NCBI RefSeq assembly: GCF_014696345.1
Contig: NZ_JACJPY010000007.1
Coordinates: forward strand, 48,423-112,422
Source of the DNA: Pseudanabaena cinerea FACHB-1277
GTDB taxonomy: Bacteria; Cyanobacteriota; Cyanobacteriia; Pseudanabaenales; Pseudanabaenaceae
Length of the DNA stretch: 64,000 nt
Direction: 5' to 3'
Both the position numbers and the translations under genes were made by a program. The first letter of the stretch is position 1, and the number at the start of each line of letters is the position of its first letter. The notes beneath the pieces are model-generated. The model saw nothing but the letters and a program-made list of their open reading frames with translations. It was not told the origin of the DNA and did not search any database. Positions 1 to 7,926 of the stretch are shown here, one piece after another.

Positions 1-2
1 TT

Positions 3-773
3 CAACAATTGTCGGACAATCTCGGTTTAAGTGTCGAAGAAGCCAGCGCCGCCTTTACTTTGCAATCCGATCCCATTTATCAACAAAATCTTAGGGATTT
101 TAGTGAATCATCGGCGACTTTGACGACTTTAAGCTCTAAATGGGGCGAAAATCATCCCAATGTGGTCAAGGAAGCGGCTAGACAAAAGAATGCTGGTAAA
201 GCGATTAGCGATCGCGCTAGTTTTTTATTAAAGCGCCCCTTGAGTTTACAAGATTTGGCAAGGATCAATTTAAATGCGATCGGGAGTGCGGGGAAAGAAG
301 GTCTATATCGAGATTTGGTGGCTGTGCAAGCAGAACAGAGTGGCATCGCTGGGCAAGCTGAGGAATTGGGTCGCCAAATTGAGAACTTTGACGATCGCCT
401 GCGGGACTTGACCCAAAAGCAATTGGAACTGGATCGTCTGCAACGGGATGCTCAGGTTGCCGAAGCGGTATTTGCCTCCTCCCTCGCCAAAATTGACCTG
501 AGCAAGTCGGATATTTTTACCGCCTATCCCTTAGCCCAATTAGTCTCGCCCCCCAGCTTGGCAGATGAACCCGCCTCGCCACAACCAAAACTGGTAATGG
601 CGGGAGCTTTTATCGGTTCGCTCTTGGTCAGTGCTGGCACATTTTTATTGTGGAAGCGTAAGTCAATGGCACAAAAACGTACACAGGAAGTGGAACTAGC
701 GGAGGTGACGGAATTACCCACTTTACGGGCTATTCCCAACAGCGATCGCAGTAAAACAGGACAATCGCGATGA
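3..773 (+). CDS. GumC/Wzc-family exopolysaccharide chain-length protein, C-terminal part (5' end outside window)
   Basis: The reading frame is open to the left edge, so the TTG at position 9 in the ORF track is probably not the true start. What remains is the C-terminal part of a polysaccharide co-polymerase: a long periplasmic coiled-coil stretch (residues ~25-170), a Pro-rich segment ending in PASPQP, one membrane helix (~197-215) and a short basic cytoplasmic tail. No Walker motifs follow, so the BY-kinase part is absent or encoded separately. Family members set the chain length of exported exopolysaccharide or O-antigen in the inner membrane. The stop overlaps the next start by 4 bp (ATGA), and the three genes after it (polymerase/ligase, glycosyltransferase, flippase) give the same pathway. 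The family call is secure; the polymer is unknown. Confidence 0.8.
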   Translation, partial: QQLSDNLGLSVEEASAAFTLQSDPIYQQNLRDFSESSATLTTLSSKWGENHPNVVKEAARQKNAGKAISDRASFLLKRPLSLQDLARINLNAIGSAGKEGLYRDLVAVQAEQSGIAGQAEELGRQIENFDDRLRDLTQKQLELDRLQRDAQVAEAVFASSLAKIDLSKSDIFTAYPLAQLVSPPSLADEPASPQPKLVMAGAFIGSLLVSAGTFLLWKRKSMAQKRTQEVELAEVTELPTLRAIPNSDRSKTGQSR

Positions 774-2143
774 ATATATTCAAATTTTTGCAAACTCCTG
801 AACAGTTCAAGATCGAACCCGAAAATCTCGAAGAGAAATTGGTGTGGTATTCAATCGTCTGGACTTTTGGGATTTATTTTATCGGTGGGTTATATGTATT
901 AGGTGCAATTTTGCCTTGGCTCCTATTTGGCATATTGTGTTGGCGTTGGTGGCAGCAAGATTCAGATACTCCATTAAAAGATCGGATTAGGATTCCCATT
1001 GGCATTTGGATGTGGATTGGGGGCATGGTGTTTATGCAGGTGTCGCTGATCATGGGACATCTGGACTATTACCTAGAGATGGGACAGATTATTAAATCAT
1101 CCATTGGTTGGGCAAAGGGATGGGCAATCTTAGCGCTATTTCCGATGGCGGGATGCTTGCCAATTCGTCCCAAGCTGTTATATCGAGCAGCAGCTCTGGT
1201 TTGCACAATGGTGCTTTTGTTCTCTCCCATTTTCATTGCTGCTTACCATGCCAAATTACCCGCCAAACTATTTGTCTCTCCGTTGCAAGCGATCGGCGGG
1301 CCAGGTCCCGAATTTTTTGAATTCCGTCTCTATGAAATTGATCCAGGCGACAATACACCCCGTTGGCGACTATTTACACCTTGGGCTCCTGCACTCGGGT
1401 TTGTGGCAAATATTTATTTCTTTATGATTCTGCGTGAACCTTGCAAAAAATGGAAATACATGGGGATTGCAGGCTGCATCATGATGTGTCAAATTTCCAA
1501 ATCCCGATTAGCCCTACTCTGTTTGCCTGTGGTCTGGATTTTGGTAGAGGTATTGTCAAGGATTTCACGACCGATCGCGTTAATGATTGCGGGGTTTATC
1601 GCTAGCACGGGAGGGGTGACTTTACCAATATTAATGGATGGATTAGAAAGCTTTTCTGAACAATTTGCCGCCGCCCGTAAGGATTCCTCACGAGTACGCG
1701 CCGCCCTTGGCAGAATTGCGATCTACCGATGGCAAACCGAAGCGCCAATTTGGGGACATGGCATTGTCGAGAGTGGTCCGCACATGGTGGAGTATATGCC
1801 CATCGGTTCCCATCACACTTGGTATGGACTGCTATTTGTCAAAGGCATCGTGGGCTTCGCGGCTCTAGCAGTACCGATGCTCTATAGCTTGGGGGATTTG
1901 CTGATTAAATCTCAGCGCAATGATACCGCCAAACTCGGCTTAACCATGTTGTTGGTGATCTTTCTCTATACCTTTGGCGAAAATCTGGAAATTTTAGCCT
2001 ATCTATTTTGGCCGGGATTAATCGCGATCGGTATGGGATTTCTAGAACGTCCCAATGATGAGCAAATAGAAGCTAGCGAAGCTTTGCCATTAGAAACAAT
2101 TCCCAAAATTAGTAATAAAAATAGTGAGGAGATTCCCCAATGA
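770..2143 (+). CDS. O-antigen ligase/polymerase-like (Wzy) membrane protein
   Basis: 457-residue polytopic membrane protein with about ten hydrophobic segments. A periplasmic region around residues 180-215 and a late loop with SHHTWYGLLFVKGIVG resemble the Wzy_C/O-antigen ligase family, where a His/Gly-rich loop followed by a helix is typical. It would join polysaccharide repeat units or ligate them to an acceptor at the outer face of the inner membrane. ATG overlaps the upstream stop by 4 bp and its own stop overlaps the next gene by 4 bp, so it is translationally coupled inside the exopolysaccharide operon. Sequence in this family is poorly conserved, so polymerase versus ligase cannot be decided. 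Confidence 0.72.
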   Translation: MNIFKFLQTPEQFKIEPENLEEKLVWYSIVWTFGIYFIGGLYVLGAILPWLLFGILCWRWWQQDSDTPLKDRIRIPIGIWMWIGGMVFMQVSLIMGHLDYYLEMGQIIKSSIGWAKGWAILALFPMAGCLPIRPKLLYRAAALVCTMVLLFSPIFIAAYHAKLPAKLFVSPLQAIGGPGPEFFEFRLYEIDPGDNTPRWRLFTPWAPALGFVANIYFFMILREPCKKWKYMGIAGCIMMCQISKSRLALLCLPVVWILVEVLSRISRPIALMIAGFIASTGGVTLPILMDGLESFSEQFAAARKDSSRVRAALGRIAIYRWQTEAPIWGHGIVESGPHMVEYMPIGSHHTWYGLLFVKGIVGFAALAVPMLYSLGDLLIKSQRNDTAKLGLTMLLVIFLYTFGENLEILAYLFWPGLIAIGMGFLERPNDEQIEASEALPLETIPKISNKNSEEIPQ

Positions 2144-3153
2144 CATCATCAATAAATTCTCTAGAACGTAAACCCAAAATTGTGCATCTACTCAGCGATC
2201 GCAATGTGGGTGGCATCAAAAGCACCAGTGGCAGCCTGACTAATTCCCGACTCAAAGAAAAATTTGAGTTTCTCTTTCTCTCCGAAAGCGAAGCCCTCGG
2301 CAATCTATCGACAATTAAACCTGATGTGGTCATTTGGCATGATCCTTGTTCTTGGCGATCGCTATGGCGATTATTAAAACTTAGGTTCGCGACTAAGTTA
2401 CTCATCCATGAGCATCACTATGCTGAAAGCTTTGAACAGTGGAAAGTGCGATCGCCTTGGCGATTTCATTTGATGTTGCGGCTTGCCTATGGACTTGCCC
2501 ATAAGGTTGTCGCAATTTCCCAAGGACAGCGAAAATGGATGCGATCGCACCACCTTGTCAATTCACGGAAACTTAGCACCATTCAGCAATGTCGTACTTT
2601 AGATGAATTTCTAACCTTACCACTTAAATCTATCGATACACCTCTGATTTTCGGAGCCTATGGTCGATTTGATCAGCAAAAGGGATTTGACACCTTACTG
2701 AGAGCGATGCAAAAAGTCCAAAATTCTCAAATCCAATTGCTAGTCGGTGGCTATGGAGAGCAGGAAGACTTGTTAAAATCCTTAGCTGGTGATGATCCGC
2801 GTATTCATTTCCTAGGTTCAATCTCTGATGTTCCATCTTTTCTCGCAAAATGTGATGTGATCATCATTCCTTCTAATTGGGAACCTTGGGGAAATGTTTG
2901 TTTAGAATCTAAGGCCGCAGCCAAAGCCGTAATCGTCTCGAAAGTAGATGGATTAACGGAACAGGTAAATGATTGCGGCGTACTAGTTCCTGCGAATAAT
3001 CCTGAGGCTCTAGCCGCAGCGATCGATCAAGTCTGCATGAAGCCGCGATCGCAACTGGAAGCATGGGGCTTACAAGGTCGCATGGATGTGCAGAATGCTT
3101 GGGAAGAATATATGACGGCATGGGAGGCGCAGCTATCAGATTTATGCAACTAA
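2140..3153 (+). CDS. Glycosyltransferase family 4 (GT-B fold)
   Basis: 337 residues. The C-terminal half has the GT4 signature: FGAYGRFDQQKGFDTLL (donor-binding start of the second Rossmann domain), VGGYGEQEDL, and the EPWGNVCLESKA segment that carries the paired glutamates of the retaining family. The N-terminal domain begins KPKIVHLLSDRNVGGIK, the expected first beta strand and Gly loop. It would transfer a sugar from a nucleotide donor to the growing lipid-linked oligosaccharide in the cytoplasm. It overlaps the upstream gene by 4 bp and is overlapped by the flippase gene downstream. Donor and acceptor cannot be inferred. Confidence 0.85.
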   Translation: MTSSINSLERKPKIVHLLSDRNVGGIKSTSGSLTNSRLKEKFEFLFLSESEALGNLSTIKPDVVIWHDPCSWRSLWRLLKLRFATKLLIHEHHYAESFEQWKVRSPWRFHLMLRLAYGLAHKVVAISQGQRKWMRSHHLVNSRKLSTIQQCRTLDEFLTLPLKSIDTPLIFGAYGRFDQQKGFDTLLRAMQKVQNSQIQLLVGGYGEQEDLLKSLAGDDPRIHFLGSISDVPSFLAKCDVIIIPSNWEPWGNVCLESKAAAKAVIVSKVDGLTEQVNDCGVLVPANNPEALAAAIDQVCMKPRSQLEAWGLQGRMDVQNAWEEYMTAWEAQLSDLCN

Positions 3154-4433
3154 TAATTCAATTAATCCAGTCAGTAATTGGCTTCATTCAGAAAAAACTG
3201 GCAAATCGCTTTGCCCGTAATATCGGCTGGTTAGGCTTATCAGAAATTCTCATTCGCATCTCGCGCTTGGCTGCCACGGTGGTTTTAGCGCGATGGCTAT
3301 CGGAATATGACTATGGTTTAGCGGCGCTAGTACTAACGACTAATGAATTTGTGAATGTATTCACGCGCAATGGCATTTTCGATAAGCTGATCCAAGCCAA
3401 AGAAGAGGATATTGAAGAACTATCCCAAACTGCCTATTACATTAATTGGTTTATTTGCGGTGGCTTATTTCTAATTCAATGTCTGGTTGCTTTGCCGATG
3501 TCATGGATTTATAAAGACAGCCAAGTAATCCTGCCGATCTGTGCGATGGGCTTGGTTTATTTAATGTTACCGATGGGACTGATCCAAGCAGCGCGATCGC
3601 AGCGTGAAAACCGCCTCCATGTATCGGCTTTAGCCAATGCGCTCCAGATTTCCACCGACAATATTTTGACGATGATTCTGGCTTGGCAAGGCTTCGGAAT
3701 GTGGGCGATCGTCTTGCCGAAAGTAATCGTTGCCCCGATTTGGGTAATTGTGCATCGCTCCAATAATCCTTGGCGATCGACCAAATCCTTTACGCTCCAT
3801 CGTTGGCAAGAGATTATCCATTTTGGGCGCAGTATTCTTGGTATCCAAATGCTGGCTACCCTCCGCAATAATCTCGATTATTTAATTGCAGGGCATTTCT
3901 TAGGAATTAAAGCCCTTGGTTTATATTATTTCGCCTTCAATGCAGGACTAGGGATTAGCCTTAGTTTCATTACCGCAGTTGATGCTGCGCTCTATCCGCA
4001 CCTATGCGAAGCCAGAAGTGACCCTGCTCAATTTCGCGATCGCTATCTCCAGAGCTTCCAATCCATCACCAAAGTAATTATTCCCATTGTCTTAGCACAG
4101 GTATTACTTGCCCCGATTTATGTTCCTTTAGTATTTGGACAGAAATGGATTCCAGCAATTCCCATATTGATTCTCATTTGTCTATCGGCAATCCCACGTC
4201 CCTATGCCAATGCCGCATCTAAAGCACTTTGGGCGATGGACAAACCAAGTTGGGATTTAATTTGGAATGTGTTATTTACAATCATTTTTGCGATCGCTAT
4301 TTGCATAGGTACAATCTGGCAAATTACAGGTGTCGCGGCGGCGGTGATGCTTATTCATTGGGGGGCAATTCCCATATTTGTATCATGGGTAAAGAAATAC
4401 ATCACTCAACCTAATTTAGAGGAACAATCCTGA
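3144..4433 (+). CDS. Wzx-like polysaccharide flippase (MOP superfamily)
   Basis: The ORF track starts at 3063, but the protein proper begins at the in-frame ATG at 3144 (MQLIIQL) or 3120. Both lie inside the end of the glycosyltransferase gene, and the extra upstream residues are a shadow of that gene. About 430 residues with 12-14 hydrophobic segments. NIGWLGLSEILIRISRLAATVVLARWLSEYDYG near the N-terminus is the typical first-helix region of the oligosaccharide flippase/Wzx group (register shift of paired helices, then the E-Y/F-G motif). It would move lipid-linked repeat units across the inner membrane. It is the last gene of the exopolysaccharide operon and is followed by a hairpin at 4457. 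Confidence 0.85.
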   Translation: MQLIIQLIQSVIGFIQKKLANRFARNIGWLGLSEILIRISRLAATVVLARWLSEYDYGLAALVLTTNEFVNVFTRNGIFDKLIQAKEEDIEELSQTAYYINWFICGGLFLIQCLVALPMSWIYKDSQVILPICAMGLVYLMLPMGLIQAARSQRENRLHVSALANALQISTDNILTMILAWQGFGMWAIVLPKVIVAPIWVIVHRSNNPWRSTKSFTLHRWQEIIHFGRSILGIQMLATLRNNLDYLIAGHFLGIKALGLYYFAFNAGLGISLSFITAVDAALYPHLCEARSDPAQFRDRYLQSFQSITKVIIPIVLAQVLLAPIYVPLVFGQKWIPAIPILILICLSAIPRPYANAASKALWAMDKPSWDLIWNVLFTIIFAIAICIGTIWQITGVAAAVMLIHWGAIPIFVSWVKKYITQPNLEEQS

Positions 4434-4456
4434 GTTATATATCCGAATATTTATAG

Positions 4457-4491
4457 CGGTTTTCACCTTGGTACGGACAAGGTGAAAACCG
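4457..4491 (+). terminator. Hairpin after exopolysaccharide operon
   Basis: A perfect 14-bp inverted repeat (CGGTTTTCACCTTG / CAAGGTGAAAACCG) with a 7-nt loop starts 23 bp after the flippase stop. No clear U-run follows, so it may be a processing or attenuating hairpin, or a dispersed cyanobacterial palindrome, rather than a classic intrinsic terminator. Confidence 0.5.
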
Positions 4492-4560
4492 AAGATAGAA
4501 AATATAGATTTACAGAATGTTCAAGCAACTTGCAAAAACATAGTTTTCAAAACCTAGCCT

Positions 4561-4604
4561 TATAGTCAAACATAGTCTTAAATATAGTCAAACAAGTCAA
4601 ACAT
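4561..4604 (+). promoter_or_regulatory. Four 11-bp-phased direct repeats upstream of binding-protein gene
   Basis: Four consecutive 11-bp units (TATAGTCAAAC, ATAGTCTTAAA, TATAGTCAAAC, AAGTCAAACAT) lie 21-64 bp before the ATG at 4625. Units one and three are identical. An 11-bp period is the usual spacing for tandem binding of OmpR/PhoB-type response regulators. A similar array lies at 6468-6511. The regulator is not known and the site is inferred from pattern only. Confidence 0.45.
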
Positions 4605-4624
4605 CATCTTAGTTTATCGCAACC

Positions 4625-5950
4625 ATGACTAAAAGGTTTTTCTCGGCATTCTGTCTGGCTATGTTGACGGTCATAACCACAGTTTGGATTGTGGCTTGTC
4701 AACCTAGCACTACAGTCAATGAAGCTCCTAGTACAGGCGCGAATAGTCCCAGCACAAGCAACAATGCCGCAAGTGGTGGCGCAAAGGATACTCTGCGCCT
4801 AGGAGCATTGTTACCTGCAACGGGGGATCTTTCTTCCATTGGTGCGCCGATGGGCAAATCCATTGATTTTTTAGTGGAAACCGTCAACAAATGCGGTGGC
4901 GTATTGGGTAAGCCCATCACTTTTATCAAAGAAGACGATCGCACCGATCCGCCCGCAGGTGCTGAAGCAATGACTAAGTTAGTCAAGGTCGATAATGTGG
5001 GGGCTGTGATTGGCTCCTTTGCCAGTAGCGTATCCACCGCCGCCCTCGCGATCGCCGTCCCTAACAAGGTAGTGATGATTTCCCCAGGTAGTACTAGCCC
5101 CGTCTTTACCGAAAGGGCAAAAAAAGGCGAATTTAACGGCTACTGGTATCGCACTGCCCCCCCTGACACTTACCAAGCCACAGCCCTAGCCAACTTAGCT
5201 TACAAAAAAGGAGCGAGAAAGGTTGCCACCCTTGTGATCAACAATGATTATGGCGTGGGCTTCGAGAAAGCTTTTGTGGAATCCTTTGAAAAACTAGGCG
5301 GCACAATCACCAATAAAAACCGCCCCACCCGTTACGATCCTAAGGCAACCACCTTTGATGCAGAGGCAAAGAGTGCCTTTGGCGGCAAACCTGATGCAGT
5401 AGCGGCGATTCTCTATCCTGACTCTGGCGGTGCGGTGATCAAAACTGCCTTTGAACAGGGGCTAACCCAAGGCGTACAGATTTTATTGACCGATGGTGTC
5501 AAAACCGAAGAATTTCCTAAGCTCATTGGCAATACTCCCGATGGCAAATTGATCTTGGCAGGGGCGATCGGTACTGTCCCTGGTGCAAGTGGCAAGTCCC
5601 TCGATACTTTTACCAAGAGCTTTAAGGAAAAAACAGGACAGGAGCTAGGGGCTTTTGTACCGCACTCCTACGATGCTGCCGCCTTAGTGGCGATCGCTGC
5701 TGAAGCCGCCAAGGATGGCACTGGTGAAGCAATCAAAGGCAAAATTCGGGAAATCGCCAATGCCCCTGGGCAAGAAGTCAGTGATGTGTGCGAAGCCCTA
5801 AAACTGGTAAAAGATGGCAAAGACATCAACTATCAGGGAGCGAGTGGTGATGTTGATCTTGACGAACTCGGTGATGTCAAGGGCAACTATGACGTATGGC
5901 AAGTGCAGCCCGATGGCAAAATCACGGTTATCGATCAAGTCTCTTCGTAA
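4625..5950 (+). CDS. Branched-chain amino acid/amide-type ABC transporter substrate-binding lipoprotein
   Basis: 441 residues. The N-terminus is a lipoprotein signal: basic start, hydrophobic core and lipobox WIVAC with Cys at ~25, followed by a Ser/Thr/Asn-rich linker. The mature part, from about residue 56 (LRLGALLPATGDLSSIG), matches the type 1 periplasmic-binding fold of the LivJ/UrtA (HAAT) group, with GPVIGSFAS-like and NNDYGVGFEKAF segments. It should capture an amino acid, amide or related small ligand in the periplasm. No permease or ATPase genes adjoin it, so it is an orphan binding protein serving a transporter encoded elsewhere or acting as a sensor. It is preceded by 11-bp repeats and followed by a strong hairpin. 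Confidence 0.88.
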   Translation: MTKRFFSAFCLAMLTVITTVWIVACQPSTTVNEAPSTGANSPSTSNNAASGGAKDTLRLGALLPATGDLSSIGAPMGKSIDFLVETVNKCGGVLGKPITFIKEDDRTDPPAGAEAMTKLVKVDNVGAVIGSFASSVSTAALAIAVPNKVVMISPGSTSPVFTERAKKGEFNGYWYRTAPPDTYQATALANLAYKKGARKVATLVINNDYGVGFEKAFVESFEKLGGTITNKNRPTRYDPKATTFDAEAKSAFGGKPDAVAAILYPDSGGAVIKTAFEQGLTQGVQILLTDGVKTEEFPKLIGNTPDGKLILAGAIGTVPGASGKSLDTFTKSFKEKTGQELGAFVPHSYDAAALVAIAAEAAKDGTGEAIKGKIREIANAPGQEVSDVCEALKLVKDGKDINYQGASGDVDLDELGDVKGNYDVWQVQPDGKITVIDQVSS

Positions 5951-5952
5951 TG

Positions 5953-5987
5953 ATATTTTGAAGCGGGCAAAGCCCGCTTCAAAATAT
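5953..5987 (+). terminator. Rho-independent-type hairpin
   Basis: A perfect 16-bp inverted repeat (left arm ends GAAGCGGGC, right arm starts GCCCGCTTC) with a 3-nt AAA loop and A/T-rich outer stem lies directly after the stop at 5950. It fits an intrinsic terminator that could act from either side. Confidence 0.8.
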
Positions 5988-6035
5988 ATGTGCCTCTGAA
6001 AAACAGCAAGAAAAATTCATTAAAGCAATAAATAT

Positions 6036-6428
6036 ATGACAGTCGAACTCAAAGCTGCGGCCCCCCAAGAAGTTTCCATCTATATGCCCTACTACCGCGA
6101 GCCAAATAGACGGCAGGCTCTCCCCTACGCAATTTCCCTATACAAGCAAGGCGAAATTGCAGGGGAGCGCAAGATTGAAGGCAGTCCTGCTGTTTCCTTT
6201 GTGTCCGTGTGGCGCGTGGCAAACTTGCCATCTGACCTAGTGCTATGCCGAGTCACCTTTGATGGCGATGCAGATATGAGCTACGAGATCACCCTCGAAA
6301 ACTCAGAATTTGTCGGCTACCTCATTGAGGTTGTCGGCAGTATTCGTGACAAGGGCTATGTTGACTTCCCGCAGTCTTTCTATAGCAAGCTATTTCGCCT
6401 GAAGTTAAGTAGTGCTGACGGCAATTAA
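6036..6428 (+). CDS. ebsA: EbsA-like conserved cyanobacterial protein (type IV pilus-linked)
   Basis: 130-residue soluble protein. The pattern is YMPYYREPNRRQALPYAISLYKQG, then ERKIEG, a central VSVWRVANLPSD, FDGDADMSYEITL and a C-terminal DFPQSFYSKLFRLKL. I recall this arrangement from the cyanobacterial EbsA family, described as part of a type IV pilus assembly complex needed for piliation and biofilm self-suppression. That assignment is from memory of the family. No membrane segments or catalytic motifs are visible. It stands alone between a terminator and a promoter-like region; the pilin gene lies 9.4 kb downstream. Confidence 0.55.
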   Translation: MTVELKAAAPQEVSIYMPYYREPNRRQALPYAISLYKQGEIAGERKIEGSPAVSFVSVWRVANLPSDLVLCRVTFDGDADMSYEITLENSEFVGYLIEVVGSIRDKGYVDFPQSFYSKLFRLKLSSADGN

Positions 6429-6467
6429 AAAACTTGACCGCAACCTTAAAAATTATGTAATGCCACT

Positions 6468-6522
6468 ATGAGTTCAAAATAGACTCAAAATGAGTTCAAA
6501 AAGTTGACGATTCATGTATAAT
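6468..6522 (+). promoter_or_regulatory. 11-bp-phased repeats with a TATAAT box
   Basis: Units ATGAGTTCAAA, ATAGACTCAAA, ATGAGTTCAAA and AAGTTGACGAT follow one another with an exact 11-bp period (6468-6511). A consensus TATAAT sits at 6517-6522. No good -35 is present at the right spacing, so the layout suits a promoter activated by a tandem-binding response regulator. The leader to the GTG at 6699 would be about 170 nt. Confidence 0.45.
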
Positions 6523-6698
6523 CCTATGCTCAAATCTTGCCAAAAGAATTAAAGTCAGTTAAAGTCCTTTTGCAACTTTTGGTCAGACAAACCTCACAAC
6601 AGAGAACTCAAAGCCAAAGCTATTTACAAAAATCAACACTGAAATTAATTTCTAAACCAGCCAACGTCAATAACAGTCAAATTTAAGGGGACTCCATT

Positions 6699-6965
6699 GT
6701 GACATATGCCGCCCAACGCCTTGAAAGTCTAGAACGTCCAACCGAAGCGATCGCCAAAAAACTGATCGATCCGACGATTCTGAGAGCCGCTAAACAAATT
6801 TACCGCTACTACGCAGATTCCTATGCTGCCCAATTACCAAGACCGATGGGCGTTGTGATCAATCGGCAGGACATGAGCGGTAAGTTGATTTACTCGCAAC
6901 TGCTACTGCTGCCCCAAGAAAGTTTCGTGCCAATAGACATAATTGAAGTATCTGATTATCATTAG
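6699..6965 (+). CDS. Small protein of unknown function (88 aa), first of the GH19 cluster
   Basis: GTG start preceded by AAGGGG at good spacing. The 88-residue product has an N-terminal helical, mixed-charge half (LESLERPTEAIAKKLIDP, then RAAKQIYRYYADSYAA) and a C-terminal half with short strands ending in an acidic EVSDYH. There is no signal peptide, membrane segment or known catalytic motif. I do not recognise the family. It sits downstream of the 11-bp repeat promoter region and upstream of four more same-strand genes of unknown role, so it may be part of that unit, though a 215-bp gap with its own repeats follows. Confidence 0.6.
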   Translation: MTYAAQRLESLERPTEAIAKKLIDPTILRAAKQIYRYYADSYAAQLPRPMGVVINRQDMSGKLIYSQLLLLPQESFVPIDIIEVSDYH

Positions 6966-7064
6966 GATCGTCATTGAAGTTTAATGTTAAAGTTTACTAT
7001 TGCAACTGTAGACCAATTAATTGATTTCAAATAACTAAATGTTAGTCTGTTTGATAATGGCAAG

Positions 7065-7136
7065 CTTAGTTTACTAAACTAAGTTTCATGCGAGGCTTCA
7101 TATGAGGCTTCATGTGGGGCTTCATGTAAAAAGCTT
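7065..7136 (+). promoter_or_regulatory. Palindrome plus three 12-bp tandem repeats
   Basis: A 19-bp palindrome (CTTAGTTTACTAAACTAAG, 7065-7083) is followed by CATGCGAGGCTT, CATATGAGGCTT and CATGTGGGGCTT (7087-7122), then a degenerate fourth unit. This arrangement looks like an operator or a small RNA structure controlling the gene at 7181. The inference rests on repetition only. Confidence 0.35.
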
Positions 7137-7180
7137 GTTTTTAGCGGTAAACACACATATTAATCACACAATAATCAGCC

Positions 7181-7663
7181 ATGACTTACGCAACCCCTTT
7201 AACCGAAACCTCCATAGCAGTCACAACCGCAACAACTTCGACAACTTCGATCCGTTTCCAGAAAGAATTGAAGGAAACCAAAAACTTTGGAGATGCTCTG
7301 GTAGCGGTTTTTGCGGAGCTTGTACAACTGAAGATTGTCACATGGGTCGCAGCTAACGGAGAGACTGAGGCTAAGCCAGGTAATCGTTTAAAAACCACAA
7401 TCAACTTGATCGATGGTGACATCGAAAACGAGATTGGTTCTAGATTCCTGACAGATGCTGAATATCTCAGCTTGCGCGAATTTCATGAATCACAGGTTGC
7501 CAAAGGCTCAGAAACGATCGCCAACAACCTCAAAACTCTAGTTGGTATCGGCGAAAAGGTTACAGCCATGCTCACTGGCGAATCTGCCCCTGAGAAGGAA
7601 GAAGATTTAGACTTTGGCAATGCCTCCATTCCTTTTTATAGCACTTCAGGGACTGGTCGTTAG
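7181..7663 (+). CDS. Hypothetical protein (160 aa)
   Basis: 160 residues. A Thr/Ala-rich N-terminus (MTYATPLTETSIAVTTATTS) precedes a likely helical core (RFQKELKETKNFGDALVAVFAELVQLKIVTWVA) that is amphipathic rather than clearly membrane-spanning, then mixed alpha/beta and an acidic Gly/Ser tail. The first four residues MTYA match those of the 88-residue gene upstream, hinting at a shared start context. Codon use looks native. I do not recognise the family. Its position between two repeat-rich spacers and before the 265- and 356-residue genes is the only functional hint. Confidence 0.6.
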   Translation: MTYATPLTETSIAVTTATTSTTSIRFQKELKETKNFGDALVAVFAELVQLKIVTWVAANGETEAKPGNRLKTTINLIDGDIENEIGSRFLTDAEYLSLREFHESQVAKGSETIANNLKTLVGIGEKVTAMLTGESAPEKEEDLDFGNASIPFYSTSGTGR

Positions 7664-7781
7664 GTTCAATTAAAGGCAAGAATCCCGCAATACAGGGGGG
7701 GCGATGTTTGCATAGTCTTGATACTTTGCAAACATATTTACCAAACTAAGAGGTCGATTGATCCACCCTACCTCCCTTACG

Positions 7782-7830
7782 AAAGAGGGGAAATATTAAA
7801 AAATCCCCCTCTTTTAAGGGGGGGCAGGGG
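7782..7830. repeat. Dispersed G/C-rich palindromic repeat
   Basis: AAAGAGGGG (7782-7790) pairs with CCCCTCTTT (7806-7814), and a poly-G stretch follows. This type of CCCCTCTTT/AAGGGGG intergenic palindrome is common in cyanobacterial genomes. A relative lies inside uvrA at 24.36 kb. It occupies most of the 263-bp gap between 7663 and 7927. Confidence 0.6.
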
Positions 7831-7926
7831 GGCAAGACTTGTCAAACTGCCTCTTAGAGACAGATTTAGGCAACAACTTGACCGCATTGCATCAAGAAAC
7901 CATGGCAAGAAAGGAGTGTAAGTGAG

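Noticed and set aside
7718-7921. ORF of 67 aa
   Set aside because: It lies over a palindromic G/C-rich dispersed repeat and has no ribosome site or protein-like composition.
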